From positions 1 to 24,560 of the forward strand of contig CAMPIQ010000044.1 in assembly GCA_946886475.1 (NCBI GenBank): DNA of 24,560 nt, in the 5' to 3' direction. The translations under genes and the position numbers were made by a program. How positions within the stretch are numbered: the stretch's first letter is position 1; each line of letters starts with the position of its first letter. This document shows positions 16,871 to 24,560 of the stretch, in pieces. The notes under the pieces were generated by a model that saw only the letters and a list, made by a program, of their open reading frames with translations, was not told the origin of the DNA and ran no database searches. The DNA is from an uncultured Chitinophagales bacterium. Its GTDB lineage: Bacteria; Bacteroidota; Bacteroidia; Chitinophagales; Chitinophagaceae.

Positions 16871-16898
16871 CTAACGGCTAATGGCCCGCAGCTCTCTG
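16871..16898 (-). repeat. Heptamer-phased repeat, CCATTAG family, 4 units, inverted
   Basis: On the plus strand four 7-bp units begin with C and end with G, including CTAACGG and CTAATGG (16871-16884). CTAATGG is the reverse complement of CCATTAG, so this set faces the one at 16772-16799, with the yajC terminator between them. It ends two bases from the yajC stop. Confidence 0.5.
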
Positions 16899-16899
16899 C

Positions 16900-17220
16900 T
16901 TATTTCTTTTCTGTTGTAACGGCAGGTTTATTGATCTGCGAGGTCCAATCCATAGAGATCGCAGATTTCTCGAGCTTTATATAACTTCCTGGGTTGATCT
17001 CGAGCTGAAGTGTGCCATCTTCATTTACCCGGTTCACAGTTCCGTGGATACCGGCAATGGTCACCACCTTATCACCCTTCTGCAATTCTTCTAAAAATTT
17101 TTTCTGCTGCTTTTGTTTTTTCGCCTGCGGACGAATAAAAAACAACCAGAATACAAGGATCATTAAAGCGAAAAAAATAGGGGTGATACCGAATCCACCG
17201 CCAGACTGTAATAAATACAT
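16900..17220 (-). CDS. yajC: Sec translocon accessory subunit YajC
   Basis: The 106-residue protein has one N-terminal membrane helix (about residues 11-28, GITPIFFALMILVFWLFF) followed at once by IRPQAKKQKQQKKFLEEL, the family signature of basic residues after the helix, and a small cytoplasmic beta-domain with GDKVVTIAGIHGTVNRVNED. YajC associates with SecDF in the inner membrane; secDF is about 2.3 kb away in this window but not in the same transcript. It starts 24 bases after the DUF1573 gene stop and ends before a strong terminator. Confidence 0.95.
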   Translation of the reverse strand: MYLLQSGGGFGITPIFFALMILVFWLFFIRPQAKKQKQQKKFLEELQKGDKVVTIAGIHGTVNRVNEDGTLQLEINPGSYIKLEKSAISMDWTSQINKPAVTTEKK

Positions 17221-17244
17221 ATTGAGTAATTGAATGATTGAGAA

Positions 17245-17694
17245 TTATTTTTCTGAAAGGTCTACTTTGAAAGTAAGATAGTGTGCCGACTTATCTTTTG
17301 TATTGGCTATTACCGTTACACTTTTCTGATTGGTTCCTGCAGGTTGATTTTTACTGTCGAATTTTGCGGATATCTTTCCTTCTTTTCCAGGGGCAATCGG
17401 TTCTTCAGGTTTATCAGCAACCGTACAACCACAACCAGCGGCCACATTACTGATCACCAGCGGTTCATTACCTGTATTTTTAAATCTCCAGGAAACTTCA
17501 AGCACCTGTCCTTTTGATATGCTGCCAAGGTCCTGGGCAGTTGAATCGATCCATTCAATGGTAGTATATCGTGAAGTATCCGTCATGGCGATCCTGTTCA
17601 AAGAATCTTTGTTAACATCACCATTTGCCTGCTGGTCGGTATCGTTGCACGAAACGAATGCGGCTGCTATCAAACAAATAAATAAATATTTCAT
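17245..17694 (-). CDS. DUF1573 lipoprotein
   Basis: This 149-residue predicted lipoprotein begins MKYLFICLIAAAFVSCNDTD, with the lipobox cysteine at position 16. Most of the rest is one DUF1573 domain, an immunoglobulin-like fold related to ASH/MSP-type domains: SWRFKNTGNEPLVISNVAAG, then CGCTVADKPEEPIAPGKEG and FDSKNQPAGTNQKSVTV are the usual strand landmarks, including the Cys-Gly-Cys pair. The function is unknown; placement between nusB and yajC is common in Bacteroidota. An exact -7 box at 17714-17721 suggests it can be transcribed separately from nusB. Confidence 0.9.
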   Translation of the reverse strand: MKYLFICLIAAAFVSCNDTDQQANGDVNKDSLNRIAMTDTSRYTTIEWIDSTAQDLGSISKGQVLEVSWRFKNTGNEPLVISNVAAGCGCTVADKPEEPIAPGKEGKISAKFDSKNQPAGTNQKSVTVIANTKDKSAHYLTFKVDLSEK

Positions 17695-17713
17695 TGTATA
17701 TTTTTTGCAGTTG

Positions 17714-17721
17714 CAAATGTA
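17714..17721 (-). promoter_or_regulatory. -7 box of the DUF1573-yajC pair
   Basis: On the minus strand TACATTTG matches TAnnTTTG exactly, 19 bases before the DUF1573 start codon and in the gap after nusB. No -33 TTG is seen. Confidence 0.4.
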
Positions 17722-17735
17722 ATTGAAAAGAGCTG

Positions 17736-18662
17736 TTAAGCTTTCTTAAAATCTGTTTTGTGTAATTTGCCCTGTTGAACCAGCTCCTTATGTATATTAT
17801 CCAGAATGCCATTTACAAACTGACCGCTTTGCTGGGTGCTGTACTCTTTTGCAATATCAATATATTCATTGATGGTTACTTTGGGTGGTATGGTTTCAAA
17901 ATATAAAAATTCCGCTACGCCCAGTTTCATAATAATCATATCGAGGGCAGCTATTCTTTCAGAATCCCAGTTTTTTAACCTGGGGAAAATATAAGTCTCC
18001 AGGTATTTTTCCTTTTCAAGTGTGGTGGTAATGAGATTTTTGGCAAAATCCCATTTATCAGGACTGATCACTACTTTGAAATCTGTTTGTGCAGGTTTGT
18101 TCAATACATTGACCAGTAACTGGATAACCATTTCAGCATCATCATCCCAATTCATAAAATTCTCTTCAGCGTGAGAAATGAAAATCTCATCATTGATCAT
18201 TTTCTCGTTCAGAATGAATTCCAGGATATCTTTTTCTTCTTTGGGTTTTCTTTCCGGTGTCTGAATGTATTGCCTGTAGGGATCGGAAGCAACCAGATGC
18301 TGGTAAGTTTTTTTGACCAGTTCTTTATCAAGCCGGTGCTCGGGTTTCAATCTGGCAATTTCTGCCTGAAAGGAAGGATCTTCCTTTATTCTCCACAAAA
18401 CCTCATTCCCTGCTATCTTGGTGTTAACGTTCAGATCTTCCTGGGAAGGAAGGTGTTTGGAACTCCTCACATAAGCATCTTTTTCTGCATAACCCGCCAC
18501 TTCCGTTAAAAAAAAAGTAAGGTAAACAAGCATTTCTTTTGATTGTTCAAAATGCTTTTGCAATAATTTGACAGGCTCCCCTGGTTTAACATCCTGTTCA
18601 AGGGTACTTAACGTGTAAATGGTCTGCATCACCTTCACCCTGATATTCCTTCTGCTAATCAT
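17736..18662 (-). CDS. nusB: Transcription antitermination factor NusB (long form)
   Basis: The 308-residue protein is about twice the length of E. coli NusB, as is usual in Bacteroidota. The N terminus MISRRNIRVKVMQTIYTL matches the start of the family, with the Arg-rich helix used in RNA binding. After a long middle section rich in charged residues comes the conserved NusB C-terminal part: NWDSERIAALDMIIMKLGVA, then PPKVTINEYIDIAKEYST and GQFVNGILDNIHKEL. NusB binds boxA RNA together with NusE (ribosomal protein S10) and supports rRNA antitermination. It heads the group nusB-DUF1573-yajC. A -7-like box (TATCTTCG, minus strand, 18686-18693) lies upstream beside a heptamer repeat. Confidence 0.95.
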   Translation of the reverse strand: MISRRNIRVKVMQTIYTLSTLEQDVKPGEPVKLLQKHFEQSKEMLVYLTFFLTEVAGYAEKDAYVRSSKHLPSQEDLNVNTKIAGNEVLWRIKEDPSFQAEIARLKPEHRLDKELVKKTYQHLVASDPYRQYIQTPERKPKEEKDILEFILNEKMINDEIFISHAEENFMNWDDDAEMVIQLLVNVLNKPAQTDFKVVISPDKWDFAKNLITTTLEKEKYLETYIFPRLKNWDSERIAALDMIIMKLGVAEFLYFETIPPKVTINEYIDIAKEYSTQQSGQFVNGILDNIHKELVQQGKLHKTDFKKA

Positions 18663-18692
18663 GTTTTAAGAACTATTTGAACCGGCGAAGAT

Positions 18693-18727
18693 AGTTCAAA
18701 GTTCAGGGTTTAAATTTTAAACTTGGG
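18693..18727 (+). repeat. Heptamer-phased AT-rich repeat, AGTTTAA family, 5 units
   Basis: Five 7-bp units in unbroken phase, starting AGTTCAA and AGTTCAG, lie between the T9SS cargo gene and nusB. The third to fifth include a 7-bp inverted repeat around one T (18708-18722). The sequence differs from the CCATTAG family but shares its 7-bp period. Confidence 0.45.
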
Positions 18728-18765
18728 TGAAGATTGCGTTGATCCGTGAACAAAAATTAAAAGCA

Positions 18766-20772
18766 TTACCGTATCAATACAGCCGTTCCCTTCATTTGTC
18801 TTTTCTCACCTGAAATCCTGTCGGTGTAGGTGAGTATCCAGGCGTAAACACCTGAACCCTGATCCACTCCATTTATTTTTCCATTCCAGCCGTTTTTCCA
18901 GTTCCTGGTTTCAAAAACCAACTGGCCCCAGCGGTTAAATACCTTAAAGTTCAGGTTCTCCGCTTTCACCGCATTCAATGGATACAGGAGATCATTTTTG
19001 CCATCGTTATTGGGAGTAAATGCAGAAGGAACGGCAAGGTAACAGGAGCTATAGATCTTTACTGTTCTCTGTTTGGTATGTTCACATCCCAGGCTGTCGG
19101 TAACCGTATACCGCACCTGGAAAGGTGTTGTTGTAAATGGTGCTGCATATGTATGCTTAGGAGATGGGAGTCCTGAACTGCTGCCATCTCCAAAATCCCA
19201 ACTATGTTCCACAACATTTCCGGTGGGACTTCCTGTAAAAATAATTTCTTCATTGGGACAATTATCTTCAAAAACGGTGAAGTCGGCTTCGAGGTAATTA
19301 TCAAGTATGATATTCTGTTCACTCGTGTCAACGCAAAATCCATTACTGACTGCCAGCTGAACACGTTTGCTTTCAAAGATCTGGTACAGTCCCTGAGGAT
19401 TTTGAATGGTGCTGCTCTGATTATCGTCCATTTCCCAATGCCATTCATTTACACCGTTAGCACCTGAATGAAAAAAATTGATGGTATCGGTTACGCATCC
19501 ATATAATTTTTGAAAACTGAAATCCGCGTTTACGGTATCCTTTAATACAAAAGTGAGCGTTGAACCTAATGGAGTTTCCATACCGCATTCATTTTTTATG
19601 GTATTACCATCAGAGCCTCTTTGAAGTGTAAGCGTATAAGTTCCGGCCCTGGTAAGTGATTCTGAGAAATTTATAGTTATCGTTCTGGATGTTGTACTTC
19701 CAGCTGCACAATTTGCAGTTGCCCCGGTAATGCTAACAGGGTGGGGGCCTGTTACGGTAAAATCACTGCCATTCAACGCTACAGTATTACAAAGCATTGG
19801 CTTACTGAAAACAAGACTGATCGAGGATGGTGCGCACGCAGGAGGTATCAAGCTATCCATGGGTGTTGAAACCAGCGGATAAACCGTAAAGTCAGCTTTA
19901 TCAGTACTGGCAATTCCGTTATCACAGTAATCGAGTACCGTATTGTTATCTGATCCCGTCTTTACATTCAGCGTGTATGTACCAGGAGCAAGGGGAGTAC
20001 CCAATAAAACCTCAATTGAATCTGTATCAAAATTAGTATTGCATCCGATGCCCGTTGCGCTCACAACCGGTAAATTTCCCGGTGTAATAAAAAAATCTGA
20101 ACCATTGGCCGCAATGGTACCGCATTTCATTTTTTTATTCAGCTTTACCCTGATGAGGGTTCCATCGCAGGCCGCTTCTGCATATTTTATTTTGGGTGGC
20201 GTGGAATCGGTGATCACGGCTGTACCTCCGTTAAATGAAAGATTGTAACCGCTTTGTGTCTGGGTAAAATGACTTACCAGCAATAAGTATTCATGACCAG
20301 CCACCAGCGCAGGCATCTTGCTCCACAGAGGTTTTCCAAACCCTTCACAAACAAATTGAGAAGTACCAGCTGAAGAAGCCCCGGTTTCACCCCCTTCACC
20401 GCTCCAGTTAGATGCGATGGAAAGACTGACATCTGTATACACATCATCCGGATTTCTGTTGGTGATATCAAAAAGCTGCCAGTCATAGTCTTCTGAATTG
20501 GTATGCGGAGTGATCCTGAAAGCCAGTGTCCCGGACTGAAAGCAGGTAAACTTATACCAGAAAGGATTCACATCTGAAAGGATACCCGGCGAACAGGTTG
20601 GAGAAGTAACCGCCCTTCCTCCACAAATGGGCACACTGCTTTGTGTAAAGGTGCTGGTACCACAAACCGGAAAAGCCGTGGATGGATTTTGCCCCCTTGT
20701 TGTGCAGGGTGTTTGCGCACTGGTGAGATAGCTGCAACTTATTATTATGAAAGCGGTTAGTAATAGTCTCAT
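18766..20772 (-). CDS. Secreted T9SS type-B cargo protein with Ig-like and PKD domains
   Basis: This 668-residue protein has a signal peptide (MRLLLTAFIIISCSYLTSAQ), a Cys-rich N-terminal beta-domain (about 22-185) resembling CUB or pre-peptidase C-terminal-type modules, two related Ig-like repeats (about 190-297 and 302-411; each contains NGSDF and GTYTL), two PKD-type domains (about 415-490 and 495-573; the second has HSWDFGDGSS), and a gliding-associated C-terminal domain (about 579-668) with VPSAFTPNNDGKNDLLYP and FNRWGQLVFE. The last domain marks export by the type IX system and attachment or release at the cell surface. There is no catalytic motif that I can see, so binding or adhesion is a fair guess. 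It lies 103 bases upstream of nusB, same strand. Confidence 0.9.
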   Translation of the reverse strand: MRLLLTAFIIISCSYLTSAQTPCTTRGQNPSTAFPVCGTSTFTQSSVPICGGRAVTSPTCSPGILSDVNPFWYKFTCFQSGTLAFRITPHTNSEDYDWQLFDITNRNPDDVYTDVSLSIASNWSGEGGETGASSAGTSQFVCEGFGKPLWSKMPALVAGHEYLLLVSHFTQTQSGYNLSFNGGTAVITDSTPPKIKYAEAACDGTLIRVKLNKKMKCGTIAANGSDFFITPGNLPVVSATGIGCNTNFDTDSIEVLLGTPLAPGTYTLNVKTGSDNNTVLDYCDNGIASTDKADFTVYPLVSTPMDSLIPPACAPSSISLVFSKPMLCNTVALNGSDFTVTGPHPVSITGATANCAAGSTTSRTITINFSESLTRAGTYTLTLQRGSDGNTIKNECGMETPLGSTLTFVLKDTVNADFSFQKLYGCVTDTINFFHSGANGVNEWHWEMDDNQSSTIQNPQGLYQIFESKRVQLAVSNGFCVDTSEQNIILDNYLEADFTVFEDNCPNEEIIFTGSPTGNVVEHSWDFGDGSSSGLPSPKHTYAAPFTTTPFQVRYTVTDSLGCEHTKQRTVKIYSSCYLAVPSAFTPNNDGKNDLLYPLNAVKAENLNFKVFNRWGQLVFETRNWKNGWNGKINGVDQGSGVYAWILTYTDRISGEKRQMKGTAVLIR

Positions 20773-21066
20773 TGATTTGATTCGTCAGATTTCCTATACC
20801 TGAGCATACAAATATCTAAAATGCTGCAGATGAGAAGAAGAAATTATTGCTAAACTGTAAATATTCCCGGATGAACCTACAGTTTTTTGGATAAGAAACC
20901 CGAAAATTCCAAACAGGTTTGCATTTTGGTCGTTTCCAGCAAATGACTGACAAACTTGGTGGAAGGAGCTGGCTTAAAATGAAAAAATGACAATTAAGGC
21001 AGTAGAAACTGATGATGAAACTGACTTAACTGCTCAAAACTGAAATTTTTTCACTTTAAATGCCGA

Positions 21067-21090
21067 TGGCATACAATTAGCCTACATTTG
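21067..21090 (+). promoter_or_regulatory. groESL promoter, sigma-A -7 box overlapping a sigma-54-like element
   Basis: TACATTTG (21083-21090) matches TAnnTTTG exactly but has no TTG at the -33 distance. TGGCATACAATTAGC (21067-21081) keeps GG and GC exactly 10 bases apart and differs from TGGCACrnnnnTTGC at two bases. Either would start transcription near 21093-21096. Confidence 0.45.
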
Positions 21091-21093
21091 CCG

Positions 21094-21108
21094 TCCGCTA
21101 TAAGCGGA
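21094..21108 (+). promoter_or_regulatory. Leader hairpin of groESL mRNA
   Basis: TCCGCT and AGCGGA form a perfect 6-bp stem over ATA. It falls at or next to the predicted transcript 5' end, where it could stabilise the mRNA. It is not a CIRCE element. Confidence 0.4.
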
Positions 21109-21147
21109 TTACTTCAAAATTTTCATCAAACCAAAAATTCATAAAGT

Positions 21148-23147
<2,000 letters not shown>

Positions 23148-23160
23148 TCAAAATTTCAAT

Positions 23161-23191
23161 AAAAAAACCCCGGCTTTCCGGGGTTTTTTTT
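23161..23191. terminator. Strong terminator after groEL
   Basis: CCCCGG-CTTT-CCGGGG is flanked by seven A residues on the left and eight T residues on the right, so it can act in both directions, mainly for groESL. Confidence 0.92.
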
Positions 23192-23288
23192 ACTTAACTC
23201 CTGAGCGTGCAGGAATCCAGGAACTCCGTATTTAGCTGCAGGTCTGGCCCAATATTTTTATTTATTAAGGCATTGGCAATACCCTACT

Positions 23289-24056
23289 ATGATCAAACAC
23301 CAGTTAATATGCATCTTCATGATGCTATCTGTTTTGTATGTTTCTGCACAGAAGCAGGAGGAAAGGAAGGGCATGTTTTATTTTTCCGCAGGTACACACA
23401 GGGCTTTCTATACCCCAAGTACTGTTAGATTAGTTAGCGATGTAGCGCCTTCATTTGATTTTACGCTGGAAAAATTAAGAGCGAAAGACGATCAGGGTTT
23501 TAAGATAAATGCATCCCCCCAGTATACTTACAATGCAGGCTATTATTCCTTCCAAAAAAATGCAGGTATTGAATTTCAGTTTGACCATGTAAAATATAAG
23601 ATCCGTGAAGGACAGGTTTCCAGACTTAGAGGTGAGATCAATAAAAAAATATTCGACCTTGATACAGTTGTTCATGCTGATTTTGTACAGCTCGAACATA
23701 CTGATGGCGCTAACTATGCCATGATCAACCTGGTAAAATGGAAGCAGCTGACCATTGATAAAAAAAATGCACATTCACTGAACCTGTTTCTAAAAGCCGG
23801 TGGTGGCCTGGTAATACCAAAAACCAACTCCACCATTATGGGTAAACATAACGATGACCGTTATGCTGTTTCAGGGTATGTGATAGGCGTGGAGCCTGGC
23901 TTACGTTATAATTTTTTGAAGAATTTCTTTGCCTCTGCCAGTGTTAAAGGCGCCTATGCCAATTACCAAAAATTCAGGATTGCAGATGGTTTTGGCAGTC
24001 AGCAATGGTTTTCCGTTCAATTCAACCTGATGATAGGTGTACAAGTGGCTCATTAA
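23289..24056 (+). CDS. Probable outer-membrane beta-barrel protein, unknown function
   Basis: This 255-residue protein is not recognised as a named family. It begins MIKHQLICIFMMLSVLYVSA, a signal peptide ending before QKQEERKG. The mature part shows alternating hydrophobic/polar strands ending in aromatic residues (AGYYSFQKNAGIEFQF, SLNLFLKAGGGLVIP, GLRYNFLKNFFASASVKGAY), and the last strand QQWFSVQFNLMIGVQVAH fits a beta-barrel closing strand. This pattern is common in Bacteroidota outer-membrane proteins of about 200-300 residues. It stands alone after the groEL terminator. No promoter matching the consensus was found. Confidence 0.75.
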   Translation: MIKHQLICIFMMLSVLYVSAQKQEERKGMFYFSAGTHRAFYTPSTVRLVSDVAPSFDFTLEKLRAKDDQGFKINASPQYTYNAGYYSFQKNAGIEFQFDHVKYKIREGQVSRLRGEINKKIFDLDTVVHADFVQLEHTDGANYAMINLVKWKQLTIDKKNAHSLNLFLKAGGGLVIPKTNSTIMGKHNDDRYAVSGYVIGVEPGLRYNFLKNFFASASVKGAYANYQKFRIADGFGSQQWFSVQFNLMIGVQVAH

Positions 24057-24560
24057 ACTGTGCAAAAAAAATCATCATTCCATTTAATTATTTTAGTATC
24101 TTGAAACTGACTACACTGTTCCTGTCAAACATTTAATTCTGGCCCTTTTCTTGCAGATGATCCAAACCCTGGACCGGCATTGTTTACCATTCACGCTTAA
24201 ATCTTTGGCTATGTTTTACAAAATGTTTCGTTGGTTCAAATCAAAATTCAGGGGAAAGAAAGTGAAGGGTGGGTTTGATAATGATAATCCTTTTTTGATT
24301 CTTTAAGTAATAATTTCCTGTTTTACATTTTTGATCATTCCGGCAATTGTACAGCTCCTTGTATTCATCCATTTTGCATGCTTTAATATTAAGTAAATAG
24401 CATAGCTCACTTGAATCTATAACAGGAACAGATCAAAAAAAGCTTTTACTATTTTTCACATTTGAGATTCACTTTTTATATTCGTGTAAAGAAATCCGGT
24501 TTTCTACCTTACCCGTTAATCTTACCGGAGAAGAACCACGGTATACTGGCCGGTAAGTAT
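24057..24560. other. Intergenic tail, mostly without recognisable genes
   Basis: About 500 bases of AT-rich sequence. It contains one small open frame (24157-24306), a -7-like box TATATTCG at 24477-24484 that may serve a gene to the right of the window, and a perfect 8-bp inverted repeat CTTACCGG/CCGGTAAG (24521-24528, 24550-24557). No RNA gene is seen. Confidence 0.4.
24157..24306 (+). CDS. Possible small cationic peptide
   Basis: A 49-codon frame starts at 24157; an internal ATG at 24211 would give 31 residues, MFYKMFRWFKSKFRGKK followed by VKGGFDNDNPFLIL. The 31-residue form has a strongly basic, aromatic first half and an acidic then hydrophobic tail. No clear promoter or homologue is known to me. 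It may be chance; listed because this stretch otherwise has no gene. Confidence 0.2.
   Translation: MIQTLDRHCLPFTLKSLAMFYKMFRWFKSKFRGKKVKGGFDNDNPFLIL

Larger units (their letters stand above)
20773..21147 (+). other. Intergenic control region of groESL
   Basis: This 375-base gap between divergent genes has no convincing coding frame. It holds two TGACA words 40 bases apart (20948 and 20988), three copies of AAACTGA (21006, 21018, 21037), and the promoter and leader hairpin listed separately. The part next to the T9SS gene shows nothing clear. Confidence 0.5.

Noticed and set aside
20944..20991. 15-codon frame MTDKLGGRSWLKMKK upstream of groES
   Set aside because: Very short, no sign of translation, and it lies within the probable regulatory repeats.
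24469..24558. Minus-strand frame of about 29 codons open to the right edge, ending at 24469
   Set aside because: Too short to tell from chance; it would be the tail of a gene outside the window. The nearby -7-like box on the other strand argues against it.

Overview
The window looks like a chromosomal segment of a Bacteroidota bacterium, most likely of the Chitinophagaceae or a near relative. The signs are a one-piece SecD-SecF protein, a long (308-residue) NusB, a type-B T9SS / gliding-associated C-terminal sorting domain, a GH97 glycosidase, a DUF1080 protein beside a Tat-exported Gfo/Idh oxidoreductase, absence of clear Shine-Dalgarno sequences, and repeated TAnnTTTG-type -7 promoter boxes just upstream of genes. 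The taxon is inferred from gene content and style; no search was run.

Layout. 1-2484 (+): a sugar pair, the 3' part of a tandem DUF1080 gene followed by a Tat-signal Gfo/Idh oxidoreductase. 2575-3300 (-): a VIT1/CCC1-type membrane transporter. 3433-5400 (+): a secreted GH97 glycosidase with the residues of the retaining subgroup. 5610-5683 (+): tRNA-Arg(TCT) with its own promoter box and terminator. 5838-6350 (-): a hypothetical gene divergent from hutH (6405-7967, +), with a perfect dyad over the hutH promoter. 8241-8825 (+): a DUF4142 lipoprotein. 8898-11028 (-): a membrane-anchored hypothetical gene and a methylmalonyl-CoA mutase catalytic subunit without a B12-binding domain. 11175-11516 (+): a HesB/IscA iron-sulfur protein, separated by a long hairpin from convergent secDF (11609-14632, -). 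14917-16107 (+): a class I aminotransferase. 16160-18662 (-): coaE, yajC, a DUF1573 lipoprotein and nusB. 18766-20772 (-): a large secreted T9SS cargo protein. 21148-23147 (+): groES-groEL, ending in a strong terminator. 23289-24056 (+): a probable outer-membrane beta-barrel protein. The last 500 bases hold at most one small open frame and the upstream region of a gene outside the window.

How the genes fit together. DUF1080 plus exported Gfo/Idh suggests periplasmic 3-keto-glycoside chemistry (oxidation of a sugar at C3, then cleavage of the keto-sugar), and the nearby GH97 enzyme could act on the same kind of alpha-linked sugar, although the VIT gene on the opposite strand lies between them. 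SecDF and YajC are both Sec-translocon accessories. Most of the rest is ordinary housekeeping.

No clear new multi-gene system is visible. The more interesting signals are non-coding: degenerate repeats in strict 7-bp phase at several intergenic sites (including inside groESL and on both sides of the yajC terminator), a dyad over the hutH promoter, -7 boxes so close to the iscA and coaE start codons that leaderless mRNAs are predicted, and a crowded groESL control region with a possible sigma-54-type element.
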